From Dermatobacter hominis (GTDB taxonomy: Bacteria; Actinomycetota; Acidimicrobiia; Acidimicrobiales; Microtrichaceae): a stretch of 64,000 bases of DNA. The stretch covers positions 1,426,001 to 1,490,000 of the forward strand of contig NZ_CP085840.1 of assembly GCF_020715685.1 (NCBI RefSeq), written 5' to 3'. The position numbers and the translations under genes were made by a program. This document shows positions 27,875-36,862 of the stretch, one piece after another (positions within the stretch are counted from its first letter, which is position 1; the number at the start of each line of letters is the position of its first letter). Below the pieces are notes generated by a model. It searched no databases, was not told where the DNA came from, and saw only the letters and a list, made by a program, of their open reading frames with translations.

Positions 27875-29176
27875 CTAGCCGACGTCGGTGGCGAGCAGGT
27901 CCTCGATCGTCTCCCGCCGCACCACCAGCCGGGCCTCGCCGTCGGCGACGAACACCACCGCCGGCCGGAGGACCTTGTTGTAGTTGGAGCCCATCGAGTG
28001 GCCGTACGCACCGGTGACCGGCGTCGCCACGACGTCGCCGACGGCGAGGTCCGCGGGCACCCGGCCCTCGCGCACCAGCAGGTCGCCCGACTCGCAGTGC
28101 TTGCCCACGAGCCGGATCGGCATCTCGCGCCGCGACGACGCAGCCCGGGGCAGGAACGTCTCGTAGCCGCTCCCGTAGAGGACCGGTCGCGGGTTGTCGC
28201 TCATGCCCCCGTCGACCGACACGTACGTGCGCACGCCGGGGATGAACTTCACTGTGCCGACCGTGTAGAGCGTGACCGCGGCGGCCCCGACGACGGCCCG
28301 ACCCGGCTCCGCCGCGATCTCGGCCGTGATCCCCGCGGTCCGGCAGGCGTCGACCACGGCGGTCGACCACTCGGTGATCGTCGGCGCGGACTCCCCCGCC
28401 ACGTACGGCACGCCGAGGCCGCCGCCCACCACGAACTCGGGCAGGTCGGCGTCGACGACGAACGGCGCCACGGCGCGCAGGCCCTCGAGGAAGTTGTCGA
28501 CGCTGAAGACCTGCGAGCCGATGTGCAGGTGCAGGCCGACGAGCTCCACCGCGGCGGACGAGCGCGCCCGGGCGACCGCCTCGTCGGCCTGCCCTGTCGG
28601 CAGCGGGAACCCGAACTTCGAGTCGAGGTTGCCCGTCTGCACGTGCTCGTGGGTGTGGACCTCGATGCCGGGGTTCACCCGCAGGAGCACCTTCGGCACC
28701 GGCAGGCCCTCGGCCACGAGCGCCTCGATGCGGTCGAGCTCGTCGTCGCTGTCGATCACGAGGCGACCCACGCCGGTGGTCAGCGCCAGGCGGATCTCGT
28801 CGAGCGACTTGTTGTTGCCGTGCAGGACGGTCCGCGACGCCGGCACGCCGGCGGCCAGCACGACCTGCAGCTCGCCGCCGGTGGCCACGTCGATCCGCAT
28901 GCCCTCGGCGTCGGCGAGGCGGGCCATCGCCCGGCACAGGAACGCCTTCGACGCGTAGGTCGCGCCGTCGCCGAGCACCGACACGGCCTCTCGGCAGCGC
29001 GCCCGGATGTGCGCCTCGTCGTAGACGAACAGCGGGGTGCCGAACCGCTCGGCCAGCTCCAGCAGGTCGCAGCCGCCGATCGACAGCCGGCCGTCCTCGG
29101 CGACGGACGCGGTGTCGGGCAGCAGCTCGGGCGGCAGCGGTGCATCCACGGGCGGGTCGTCCACCTCGCCGCTCAC
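27875..29176 (-). CDS. lysA: Diaminopimelate decarboxylase
   Basis: 433 residues. PLP enzyme making lysine from meso-diaminopimelate. PLP lysine in GATYASKAFLC, then HGNNKS, HIGSQVFS, GGGLGVPYV, EPGRAVVG as phosphate site and CESGDLL. GTG 29176 overlaps the argS stop in a GTGA. The N-terminal 25 or so residues are Pro/Asp-rich and variable. Confidence 0.97.
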   Translation of the reverse strand: MSGEVDDPPVDAPLPPELLPDTASVAEDGRLSIGGCDLLELAERFGTPLFVYDEAHIRARCREAVSVLGDGATYASKAFLCRAMARLADAEGMRIDVATGGELQVVLAAGVPASRTVLHGNNKSLDEIRLALTTGVGRLVIDSDDELDRIEALVAEGLPVPKVLLRVNPGIEVHTHEHVQTGNLDSKFGFPLPTGQADEAVARARSSAAVELVGLHLHIGSQVFSVDNFLEGLRAVAPFVVDADLPEFVVGGGLGVPYVAGESAPTITEWSTAVVDACRTAGITAEIAAEPGRAVVGAAAVTLYTVGTVKFIPGVRTYVSVDGGMSDNPRPVLYGSGYETFLPRAASSRREMPIRLVGKHCESGDLLVREGRVPADLAVGDVVATPVTGAYGHSMGSNYNKVLRPAVVFVADGEARLVVRRETIEDLLATDVG

Positions 29177-30771
29177 ATGCGGTCCGGGGCCGACACGCCG
29201 AGCAGACCCAGGCCGACGCGCAGCCCGACCCCGGCCGCCTCGGCGAGCCACCACCGCGCCTGGCGCACGTCGTCGGGCGTGTCGGGGTGGAGGATCGGGC
29301 AGTCGTGGTAGAAGCCGTGCACGGCCGACGCGAGCTCCCGAACCCACGTCGTGACCTTGTGGGGCGCCCGCTCCCGCGCCGCGAGCAGCACGACCTCGGG
29401 GAGCACCTCGAGCTGCCGCAGCACCTCGAGCTCCCGCTCCTGGGTGAGCAGGGACAGGTCGACCTCCGCGAGCGGCCGTCGCTCGATGCCGCGCTCCTCG
29501 GCCACCCGCGCGATCGACGCGATCCGGGCGTTGGCCATCTGGACGTAGAACACCGGGTTCTCGTTGGACTGCTGGACGATGAGGCCGAGGTCGACCGTCT
29601 GGGGCGAGTCGACCGACTGCAGCAGGTAGGTCAGCCGCACGGCGTCGGCGCCGACCTCGTCGACCAGCTCCTCGAGCGTGATGAGGTCGCCGGCCCGCTT
29701 CGAGATCTTGACCTCCTCGCCGTCGCGCTCCAGGCGCACCAGCTGGGTGATCACGACCTCGAGGTCGTCGGGGTCGTGGCCGAGCGCCTGGATGGCCGCC
29801 TTCATCCGCGGCACGTAGCCGTGGTGGTCGGCGCCCCAGACGTTGATCACGAGGTCGAAGTCCCGGGCGAACTTGTCCCGGTGGTAGGCGATGTCGGGCA
29901 GCAGGTACGTGACCTCGCCGTCGCTCTTGACCAGCACCCGGTCCTTGTCGTCGCCGAACACGGTCGACCGGAGCCAGACCGCCCCGTCGCGCTCCTCGAC
30001 CATGTCGCGCTCGCGCAGGTCGGCCAGCGTCTCGTCGATCGCGCCGGCGTCCACGAGGCTCCGCTCGGAGAACCACGTGTCGAACTCCACGCCGAGCAGC
30101 GCGAGCACCCGCTGCTGGTCCGCGATCGCGTGGGCCTCGCCCCACTCGAGGGGGTCGGCGCCGGCGGGCATCTCGGCGGCCCAGTCGGCGATGTACTGCC
30201 CCATGTAGCCGCCCTCGGGCGGCTGCTCCCCCGTCGACCGGGCGGCGAGGGACTCGGCGAAGGCCTGCATCTGCACGCCGCGGTCGTTGACGTAGAACTC
30301 GTCGGACACCTCGTGGCCGACGAAGCGCAGGAGCCGGGCGAGGCTGTCGCCGTACACGGCGCCCCGGGCGTGACCGGCGTGGACCGGGCCGGTCGGGTTC
30401 GCCGACACGTACTCGACCATGACCTTGGTGTGGTCGCCGGCATCGGCCCGGCCGTAGTCGGCGCCGGCGTCGAGCACCGTCCCCACCAGCTCGTGGAGCC
30501 AGCCCGGGTCGAGCCGGAAGTTCACGAAGCCCGGACCTGCGACCTCGACGCCGACGACGTGCCGGGGCGGATCCGCCATGATCACGTCGGCCAGCTCCTG
30601 TGCCAGCTCCCGAGGGTTGCGACCCGCCCGCTTGGCGCTGGCCATGGCGACGTTCGACGAGAACTCGCCGTGCTCCCGGCGCGCGGGCCGCTCCAGGTGG
30701 ACGTCGGCCGGGGGCTCGACGCCGAGCGACGCCAGCGCGTCTCGGAGGGCGGCGGTCAGGACGTCACGCAT
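29173..30771 (-). CDS. argS: Arginyl-tRNA synthetase
   Basis: 532 residues. Class I synthetase charging tRNA-Arg. N-terminal Arg_tRNA_synt_N domain to about 85, HIGH-type motif SANPTGPVHAGHARGAVYGD, and DALR anticodon-binding C-terminus from about 415. The KMSKS-equivalent is KISKRAGD. ATG 30771; a -10-like TACGAT is at 30826-30831 on the minus strand. First gene of the argS-lysA-hom-thrC run and head-to-head with a tRNA-Arg gene. Confidence 0.97.
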   Translation of the reverse strand: MRDVLTAALRDALASLGVEPPADVHLERPARREHGEFSSNVAMASAKRAGRNPRELAQELADVIMADPPRHVVGVEVAGPGFVNFRLDPGWLHELVGTVLDAGADYGRADAGDHTKVMVEYVSANPTGPVHAGHARGAVYGDSLARLLRFVGHEVSDEFYVNDRGVQMQAFAESLAARSTGEQPPEGGYMGQYIADWAAEMPAGADPLEWGEAHAIADQQRVLALLGVEFDTWFSERSLVDAGAIDETLADLRERDMVEERDGAVWLRSTVFGDDKDRVLVKSDGEVTYLLPDIAYHRDKFARDFDLVINVWGADHHGYVPRMKAAIQALGHDPDDLEVVITQLVRLERDGEEVKISKRAGDLITLEELVDEVGADAVRLTYLLQSVDSPQTVDLGLIVQQSNENPVFYVQMANARIASIARVAEERGIERRPLAEVDLSLLTQERELEVLRQLEVLPEVVLLAARERAPHKVTTWVRELASAVHGFYHDCPILHPDTPDDVRQARWWLAEAAGVGLRVGLGLLGVSAPDRM

Positions 30772-30902
30772 CTGGGGAACGCTCCACGGGGGCGAGCCGA
30801 TCGGGGGTCGAGGTCGGAGGAGCGGATCGTACTGCCGAGCCGCCGGGCCCCACGAAGCGGTTCGGGAGGCGTCAGCACCGTGCGCTAGGGTCGCAACCCG
30901 CT

Positions 30903-30920
30903 GCCCTCGCGTTCGAGGGC
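30903..30920 (+). other. Hairpin repeating the tRNA acceptor-stem sequence
   Basis: GCCCTCG-CGTT-CGAGGGC, a 7-bp stem whose two strands are identical to the acceptor-stem strands of the tRNA that starts at 30925. It may be a leader-processing signal or a remnant of a partial tRNA duplication. Confidence 0.6.
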
Positions 30921-30924
30921 CCCC

Positions 30925-30996
30925 GCCCTCGTAGCTCAGGGGATAGAGCATCGGCCTCCGGAGCCGTGTGCGCAGGTTCGAATCCTGCCGAGGGCA
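30925..30996 (+). tRNA. tRNA-Arg (anticodon CCG)
   Basis: Cloverleaf by eye: acceptor GCCCTCG pairs with CGAGGGC, D-arm GCTC...GAGC, anticodon loop CTCCGGA with anticodon CCG, T-arm CAGGTTCGAATCCTG, discriminator A. CCA is not encoded. The first anticodon-stem pair is a T-T mismatch. A possible -10 (TAGGGT) is at 30885-30890. Lies divergent from argS; the convergent permease gene ends 1 bp after it. Confidence 0.95.
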
Positions 30997-30997
30997 C

Positions 30998-31846
30998 TCA
31001 CCCCCGCCGGCGGCGCCGGCGGGCCACCAGCGTGGTCACCAGCCATCCCGTGAACGCCAGGGCGACGATCGGGAAGCTCGGCGGCAGGTCGAACATGGCC
31101 GACAGCACGAGCCCGGCCCACACGCTCACGAGCGCCCCGCCGGCGCTCAGCGCCACCGCCGCCAGGGGTCGGGCCGTGATCGCCAGCGCTGTCGCCGCCG
31201 GCGTGATCACCAGCGCGAAGAGCAGCAGCGTGCCGACGACCTGCACGGCCATCGTCGTGACCACGGCCAGCAGCACCATGAACACGAGGCCGAGCACGCC
31301 CGTCGCCACGCCCTTGGCGGTCGCGACCTCTGGGTCGATCGACGAGAACAGCAGCGGCCGGGCGATCACGACCAGGACCACCAGCACCCCCGCGGTCATG
31401 AGCCCGAACGTGCGGAGCTGGTCGGGGGTGATCGCCAGCAGGTTGCCGAACAGGACGCTCGTCACGTTGCCCGCGCTCTCGCTCGCCAGCGACGCGAACA
31501 GCACGCCGAGCGCGGTCGACGCGGCGAGGATCGTGCCGGTCGCCGTCTCCCGGTCGACCGCCCGACGGCCGAGCAGGCCGATGGCGATGCCCCCGCCGGT
31601 GCAGAAGATCGCCAGCCCGGCGGTGACGGGGATGCCGACCAGGACCGCGGCGGTCGCCCCCGGGAACCCGATGTGCGCGAGCGCGTGGGCGGCGAACGCG
31701 TCGCGCCGGACCACGACGAAGTACCCGATCGGTCCGGCGGCGAGGGCCACCAGCGTCCCCGCGATCAGGGCGTGGCGCATGAACGAGGCGGACATCACGG
31801 TGGTCCACTCGGGCTGGTAGCCCACGTCTGCGAGCAGCGTCAGCAC
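30998..31846 (-). CDS. Zinc/manganese-type ABC transporter permease (ZnuB family)
   Basis: 282 residues with about eight hydrophobic helices and a basic tail. ABC-3 family: FMRHALIAGTLVALAAGPIG near the N-terminus, AFAAHALAHIGFPGA, and VVGTLLLFALVITPAATA in the C-terminal half. Membrane channel for metal delivered by the binding protein two genes upstream. ATG 31846 lies 6 bp after the ATPase gene. Stop codon abuts the tRNA-Arg 3' end, so read-through would be antisense to the tRNA. Confidence 0.92.
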   Translation of the reverse strand: MLTLLADVGYQPEWTTVMSASFMRHALIAGTLVALAAGPIGYFVVVRRDAFAAHALAHIGFPGATAAVLVGIPVTAGLAIFCTGGGIAIGLLGRRAVDRETATGTILAASTALGVLFASLASESAGNVTSVLFGNLLAITPDQLRTFGLMTAGVLVVLVVIARPLLFSSIDPEVATAKGVATGVLGLVFMVLLAVVTTMAVQVVGTLLLFALVITPAATALAITARPLAAVALSAGGALVSVWAGLVLSAMFDLPPSFPIVALAFTGWLVTTLVARRRRRRG

Positions 31847-31852
31847 GGCGCG

Positions 31853-32665
31853 TCACCCGCTCCGCGTGAAGAGGTCGCCCTGCGCGGTCCGCACGACCCG
31901 CACCGACGTGCCGTAGAGGTGGCTGAGCAGCTCCTCGTCGACCACGTCGCCGATGTCCGCGTAGTGCGGGTGGCCGTCGAGCAGGTACACGGCACCGGTC
32001 AGCACCGACAGCAGCGGGTTGATGTCGTGGGTGACCACGAGCGTCGTGACGGGTCGGCCCTCGGCCGCCCGCCGGGTGGTGACGCGGCCGATGAACTGGA
32101 CCGCCTCGTGCTGGTTGCGCACGTCGAGGTTGGCCAGCGGCTCGTCGAGCAGGAGCAGCTCGGGTCGGTCCACCAGCGCCTGGGCGAGCGCGACCCGCTG
32201 CCGTTGGCCGCCCGACACCTGCGACATCCGTCGCCCGGCGAACGCCTCGGCCTCGACGTCGTGCAGCGCCTCCTGCACCCGCGCCTCGCGCTCGCGCCGT
32301 CGGGCGCCGAGGCCGCCCGGCCCATAGCGATGGCCGCTCAGGCCGAGGGCGACGAGGTCCCGGCAGCGGACGGCCTCCGCGACCTGCGCACCGTCGTCCT
32401 GCGGCACGTACCCGATGCGGCGATCGCCTCGGCGGGCCGGTCCGCCCAGCACCTCGACCGTCCCGGTGGCGGGGTCGAGCAGGCCGAGGAGGAGCTGCAG
32501 GAGCGTGGACTTGCCCGAGCCGTTCGGCCCGATCACGCCGACGACCGAACCGGCGGCGATGTCGAACGTGCCGCGCGACCACACCGTCCGGTCCCCGCGG
32601 CGCACCTCGACGTCGCGGAGCGACACCACCGGCGGTGCCGGCGCGGGAGCGGTCGGCCCGGTCAC
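31853..32665 (-). CDS. Zinc/manganese-type ABC transporter ATPase (ZnuC family)
   Basis: 270 residues. Walker A GPNGSGKST, Q-loop GYVPQDD, signature VSGGQRQRVALAQAL, Walker B LLLLDEPLANLD, H-loop VVTHD. ZnuC-like spacing and context. GTG 32665 overlaps the stop of the binding-protein gene in a GTGA. Confidence 0.92.
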   Translation of the reverse strand: MTGPTAPAPAPPVVSLRDVEVRRGDRTVWSRGTFDIAAGSVVGVIGPNGSGKSTLLQLLLGLLDPATGTVEVLGGPARRGDRRIGYVPQDDGAQVAEAVRCRDLVALGLSGHRYGPGGLGARRREREARVQEALHDVEAEAFAGRRMSQVSGGQRQRVALAQALVDRPELLLLDEPLANLDVRNQHEAVQFIGRVTTRRAAEGRPVTTLVVTHDINPLLSVLTGAVYLLDGHPHYADIGDVVDEELLSHLYGTSVRVVRTAQGDLFTRSG

Positions 32666-33585
32666 AGGCCGAGCGCCGCGGCCAGCGCGTCCAGCTGGGC
32701 CACCTGCCACTCGACGAACGAGCCGGCGTCGGCGGGGACGGTCTCGGTCACGGGGACGACGGGGACGCCGGCCTGCCGCGCGACGTCGGCGAGCTGCTGC
32801 GGCAGCGGCCCCTCGGTCTGCGTGTTGTCGATCAGCACGTCGGCCTTCCGATCGCGGAGCGCCGTCTCGAACCCGTCCACGTCGGCGGGGGCGGGCTCCG
32901 ACTCGTTCGCTGCGGCGTCGCGGTAGCCCGAGGGCGTCACGTCGGTCAGCCCGAGCGCGGCGGCCATGAGGTCGAACACGGACTCCGTCGCCGCGTACGG
33001 CCGACCGGTCGCGCCGGCGCGGATGCGCTCGATCGCCGCGTCGTACGGCGCGAGCGCCTGCTCCCACCGCTGGAACCGGTCGGTGTAGTACTCCTCGGCC
33101 TCCCGGGGCGACACCTCCTGCAGCGCCTGGGTCACCGCGGTCGCGGTCTCGCGGACGACGGTCGGGTCGTACCAGACGTGCGGGTTGTCGCCGACCTCGC
33201 TCCCGGCGATCTCGCCCGCATCGATCACCTTCGGCTCGCCCGACGAGGACGCCACGGCGTCGGTGGCCCAGGTGTCGTAGCCGAGCCCGTTCACGACGAC
33301 GAGGTCGGCACCGTCGAACGCCGCGACGTCCGACGGCGTCGGCTCGAACTCGTGCGGATCGCCGGCGGCGCCGTCGACGATCGTGGTCACCTCCGCGCAG
33401 TCGCCGGCGAGCTGGCGGACGACGTCGCCCCACTGGTCGACCGACACCACGACCTGCACCGGCCCGACCGGACAGTCGCCCTTCGGCTCCGGGGCGTCGG
33501 CGGTGTCGTCGCCGCACCCGACGAGCGCGGCGGCGAACACGGCGACGAGCAGGGCGGCGGCGAACGAATGGCGGCGGCTGGTCAC
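32662..33585 (-). CDS. Zinc/manganese-type metal-binding lipoprotein (ZnuA family)
   Basis: 307 residues. Signal helix and lipobox LVGC with Cys24. Cluster A-I fold with metal-ligand histidines in GDPHEFEPTPSD and DNPHVWYDP; the second lobe ends in DNTQTEGPLPQQL. No His-rich loop of the high-affinity ZnuA kind is present. GTG 33585 is preferred over 33594 because the -10 TAGGGT (33593-33598) is 7 nt before it, suggesting a leaderless mRNA. A Zur-like box sits at the -35. Confidence 0.9.
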   Translation of the reverse strand: MTSRRHSFAAALLVAVFAAALVGCGDDTADAPEPKGDCPVGPVQVVVSVDQWGDVVRQLAGDCAEVTTIVDGAAGDPHEFEPTPSDVAAFDGADLVVVNGLGYDTWATDAVASSSGEPKVIDAGEIAGSEVGDNPHVWYDPTVVRETATAVTQALQEVSPREAEEYYTDRFQRWEQALAPYDAAIERIRAGATGRPYAATESVFDLMAAALGLTDVTPSGYRDAAANESEPAPADVDGFETALRDRKADVLIDNTQTEGPLPQQLADVARQAGVPVVPVTETVPADAGSFVEWQVAQLDALAAALGL

Positions 33586-33592
33586 GGTGACC

Positions 33593-33621
33593 ACCCTAGC
33601 CACTTCTGAGGATGATTCCCA
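33593..33621 (-). promoter_or_regulatory. Leaderless promoter with Zur-like operator for the metal importer
   Basis: -10 TAGGGT at 33593-33598. The 15-bp TGAGGATGATTCCCA at 33607-33621 (plus strand) has the dyad and TGA..ATGAT...CA layout of actinobacterial Zur/FurB boxes and overlaps the -35. This points to zinc repression. Confidence 0.5.
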
Positions 33622-33665
33622 TTTCCAGGCGAGCCCCACGGTCGTCGTGCGGCCGCGCTCCCGGA

Positions 33666-35204
33666 TCAGTCGCAGGACACCCCGGCCGGCGATGCGCCCG
33701 GCGTCCAGCCCGGCTCCGTCGTCGTGGTGGTCGGCGCCGCCGTCGGGGCGGCCGCGGAGTCGCCGGTGCCGCTGGCCGTCGGTGGCAGCGTCGTCACGCC
33801 CGCGGGCTCGGCCACGCGCTCGAAGTCGTCGCCGATCGTGACCGTGACGCGCCCGGGCGCCAGGTCGCCGTCCTCCTGGAGCTTCGGCGTCGGGCCCAGC
33901 CACGTCGCCACCAGCTGGGCCATCGCCTTGCCGCCCTTGGCGTAGCGGACCGTGGTCTCGGTCGACGGCTCGGGTGCGGAGTCGACCGTCCCGGTGCCGA
34001 AGCCGCCGTCGGCCAGCACGTAGCTCACGCGCCGCGCCTCGCCCTGGCGCGCGGTGGCGTTGAACACGTCGACCGTGATGTCGCCGGCGGAGGGCGGCGG
34101 CTCGGTGGTCGTGGTGGCCGCGCTCGTCGCGGTGCCGCGGAAGATGTCGAGCACCGGCTGCGCGTTGGGCTGGTCGAGCAGGACGACCGACGCGCCGCCG
34201 TCGGTCCGGTGACCGACGACCGGGAGGCTGTGGGTCTGCAGCTGCGCCGGGTCGAAGTCCGAGAAGCGCTGTGCGAGCTCGATGATGTCGCCGGTGCCCA
34301 TGTTGCTGTCGAGCGTCACGCTGTCGACGCCGGCGTCGACGATGCCCTTCAGCGAGCCGATGTCGTCGAGCCCGAGGTCCTTGACCTGGCCGAGCGCAGC
34401 GCGGACGAGCAGCTGCTGGCGCGTCATCCGGCCGAGGTCACCGGTCGGGTCGGAGTGCCACTCGAGGCCGTCGCTCCACTCCAGGTGGCGGGAGCGGGCG
34501 AACGCCAGGCCCATGTAGCCGTCGAGCACGGCGCAGCCCTTGCTCTTGATCATCAGGCCGGAGTTCTTGTCGCGCACCGCGTTCGGGAAGTACATCGGCA
34601 CGCCGCCGATCGCGTTCACCAGGTTCTGGAAGCCGGCGAGGTCGACCTCGAGGTAGTGGTTGATCGGGATGCCGAGGTCCTGCTGGATCGTGTCGACGAG
34701 CGTCTGCGTCGAGTGCGCGTAGGCGGTGTTGATCCGCTGCTCCTCGCCGGTCCCGGCGATCGGCACCCAGAGGTCCCGGGGGATGGAGAGCATGTCGATG
34801 CGCTCCTCGCCGGGATCGATCCGCATGATGGCGATGCTGTCGGAGCGCTGGCCCTCGGGCGTGCCCTTCCCGAGCATGACGCCGGAGCCCTGGCTCCCCT
34901 TCTCGACCCCGGCCCGCGAGTCGGAGCCGATGACCAGGAAGTTGCGCGGCTCGTCGTCCTTGGCGGTGGCCAGGTCGAGGTCCTCGCGCCCGAGCCGGTT
35001 GAACGACCAGAGGCCCCACGCCGCGCCGGCCCCCGCCACGAGCGCGAGCACGCCCACCACCGCCACCGTGCCGAGGAGCAGGCGCCGTGGCCACCGTCGC
35101 GGCGGCGGCTCCGGGGCGGCGGACCGCTGCCGACGGACGACGCGCGGCGCCCCGTCCGAGGGGACGGGACGACGAGGTGACGGGGGCGGGATCGGGTCGT
35201 TCAC
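33666..35204 (-). CDS. LytR-CpsA-Psr (LCP) family protein
   Basis: 512 residues. Short cytoplasmic Pro/Arg-rich N-terminus, one transmembrane helix (about 43-65) and an extracellular LCP domain (about 85-260) with NFLVIGSDSRAG, RSDSIAIMRIDP, SIPRDLWVPI and RINTAYAHS; Arg/Asp residues bind the lipid pyrophosphate. A LytR_C domain (about 375-460) and a Thr/Pro-rich tail follow. Transfers wall polymers from undecaprenyl carrier to peptidoglycan. GTG 35204 chosen; a further upstream GTG at 35258 sits 1 nt after a -10-like TACCGT and is less likely. Confidence 0.92.
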   Translation of the reverse strand: MNDPIPPPSPRRPVPSDGAPRVVRRQRSAAPEPPPRRWPRRLLLGTVAVVGVLALVAGAGAAWGLWSFNRLGREDLDLATAKDDEPRNFLVIGSDSRAGVEKGSQGSGVMLGKGTPEGQRSDSIAIMRIDPGEERIDMLSIPRDLWVPIAGTGEEQRINTAYAHSTQTLVDTIQQDLGIPINHYLEVDLAGFQNLVNAIGGVPMYFPNAVRDKNSGLMIKSKGCAVLDGYMGLAFARSRHLEWSDGLEWHSDPTGDLGRMTRQQLLVRAALGQVKDLGLDDIGSLKGIVDAGVDSVTLDSNMGTGDIIELAQRFSDFDPAQLQTHSLPVVGHRTDGGASVVLLDQPNAQPVLDIFRGTATSAATTTTEPPPSAGDITVDVFNATARQGEARRVSYVLADGGFGTGTVDSAPEPSTETTVRYAKGGKAMAQLVATWLGPTPKLQEDGDLAPGRVTVTIGDDFERVAEPAGVTTLPPTASGTGDSAAAPTAAPTTTTTEPGWTPGASPAGVSCD

Positions 35205-35381
35205 GGGGGTGGGTCGGATCGCGGCGCGCGGGCGCTGCCTCGCCGCCGTCCGGCCCACGACGGTAGTCGGGGCGCGGCGGCGCGCCGTGGCAGCGCCGAG
35301 CGGGCGCTCAGCTCCCCGGGGGCTGCGCCGGCACTGTCAGCGCCGTCCCGCGAGGCGGTGGCGCCGGGCCGGCGGGGGGCC

Positions 35382-36626
35382 TCAGCTCTGGCCGGCCGGC
35401 TTCGGCTCGCGGGGCAGTCCGAGCACCTTCTCGCCGACGATGTTGCGCTGGATCTGCGACGTGCCGCCCCAGATCGTCTCGGAGCGGGAGAAGAAGAACG
35501 CCGACACCATCGGGCTGACCGGGTAGGTCTCCCGGCCCTCGGCCCGCATGGTCGCCGGCCAGGACGAGCCGTCGGTGCCCGCCGTCGACAGCAGCGCCTC
35601 GTTGCCCCAGATGTCGAGCGCCAGCTCCATGGCGGCCTTGTGGGTCTCCGACCAGAACATCTTGTTCGTGGCGCCGAGCACGGTGACGCCCATGTCGCGC
35701 TTGCCGGAGACCGTGGCGGTCAGCGAGCGGAGGCCGTTGATCCGCATGATCTGGATCCTCGAGTAGTACTCCATGAGCCGCTGGCGGATCAGCGGGTCCT
35801 CGATGGCCCCGTTCTCCTGGGCCTTCTCCACCATCAGGCGGTACTCCTCGGCGAAGCGCCGGTAGCCGGTGGTCGCGGACATGCCCCGCTCGAAGCCGAG
35901 GGTGTCGTTCGCGACCTTCCAGCCGTTGTTGACGCCGCCCACGACGTTGTCGATCGGGCAGCGGGCGTCGGAGAAGAACACCTCGTTGAACTCGGCGGTC
36001 CCGTCGGGCTGGACGATGCCGCGCACCTCGATGCCGGGCTGGTCCATCGGGACGAGCAGGTAGGAGATGCCGGCCTGCTTCTTGACGTCGGGATCGGTCC
36101 GGGCGAGCACGAAGCAGTAGTCGGCGAACTGCGCCTGGGTGGTCCAGACCTTCTGGCCGTTGATGACCCACTCGTCGCCGTCCTGCACGGCCGTGGTCTT
36201 GAGCGACGCCAGGTCGGAGCCGGAGTCGGGCTCGGAGAAGCCCTGGCACCAGCGCATCGAGCCGTCGAGGATCTTCGGCAGGAAGTGCTTCTTCTGCTCC
36301 TCGGTGCCGTTCATCAGGATCGTGGGACCGACGAGCGTGTCACCGAAGAAGTCCGCCCGCATGGGCGCCTTGGCCCGGGCGAACTCCTCGGCCAGCACCA
36401 CGCCCTGCATGGTCGAGAGGCCCTTGCCGCCGTACTCCTCGGGCCACGTCGCGCAGATCCAGCCGCCCTCGAAGAGCTTCTTCGTCCACTCCTCGTTGAA
36501 GGCCTTCTTCTCCTCGGGGGTCATCTCGAACCCCTCGTCGAACCAGCCGGCGGGGAGGTTCTCCTCCAGCCAGGCACGGATCTCCGTGCGGAACTCCTCG
36601 GCCTCGGGCGGGTACGTCAGATCCAT
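35382..36626 (-). CDS. Acyl-CoA dehydrogenase
   Basis: 414 residues. FAD enzyme oxidising an acyl-CoA, passing electrons to ETF. Motifs: WPEEYGGKGLS, CQGFSEPDSGSDLASLKT (FAD site), WVINGQKVWTT, FERGMSATTGYRRFAEEY and the C-terminal ETIWGGTSQIQRNIVGEKVL. The residue preceding GGTSQIQ is not the YEG glutamate of short-chain enzymes, which fits the large ACAD group acting on long or cyclic acyl-CoAs. ATG 36626; an 18-bp palindrome lies just upstream. Confidence 0.93.
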   Translation of the reverse strand: MDLTYPPEAEEFRTEIRAWLEENLPAGWFDEGFEMTPEEKKAFNEEWTKKLFEGGWICATWPEEYGGKGLSTMQGVVLAEEFARAKAPMRADFFGDTLVGPTILMNGTEEQKKHFLPKILDGSMRWCQGFSEPDSGSDLASLKTTAVQDGDEWVINGQKVWTTQAQFADYCFVLARTDPDVKKQAGISYLLVPMDQPGIEVRGIVQPDGTAEFNEVFFSDARCPIDNVVGGVNNGWKVANDTLGFERGMSATTGYRRFAEEYRLMVEKAQENGAIEDPLIRQRLMEYYSRIQIMRINGLRSLTATVSGKRDMGVTVLGATNKMFWSETHKAAMELALDIWGNEALLSTAGTDGSSWPATMRAEGRETYPVSPMVSAFFFSRSETIWGGTSQIQRNIVGEKVLGLPREPKPAGQS

Positions 36627-36635
36627 GCCGCCAGT

Positions 36636-36653
36636 CTTGACCCGACGGTCAAG
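36636..36653. promoter_or_regulatory. Palindromic operator upstream of acyl-CoA dehydrogenase
   Basis: CTTGACC-CGAC-GGTCAAG, perfect 7-bp arms, ending 10 bp before the ATG. Typical size for a TetR-type operator in lipid genes. The regulator is not in the window. Confidence 0.5.
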
Positions 36654-36687
36654 GCGCGCCAGCCGGGGCCCCACCGGCTCCCCTGCC

Positions 36688-36739
36688 CGCTCTGTCACGG
36701 CTGGCGGTGCCGAACGGCACCGCCAGCCGTGACAGAGCG
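36688..36739. repeat. Perfect 52-bp palindromic element (family A)
   Basis: Two 25-bp arms, perfectly complementary, starting CGCTCTGTCACGG, separated by AA. It lies in a divergent intergenic region (both neighbours transcribed away), so it is not explained as a terminator. Same sequence family as 16631-16684. A partial direct repeat (CAGAGCGATGGGC, then GCAGAGCGATGGGC) follows to about 36766. Confidence 0.9.
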
Positions 36740-36862
36740 ATGGGCGGGGGCAGAGCGATGGGCAGGGACAGAAATCGTGGCGGACGTGTCGAGGATGGCC
36801 GGCCGGCTCCGACCCAGGGTCGTGCGCAGCGACCAGACTGCGCCCGGACACCAGGAGGCCAC

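Noticed and set aside
35205-35381. Possible small gene between the LCP and acyl-CoA dehydrogenase genes
   Set aside because: No frame with a ribosome-binding site or plausible codon use; sequence is the LCP promoter region.
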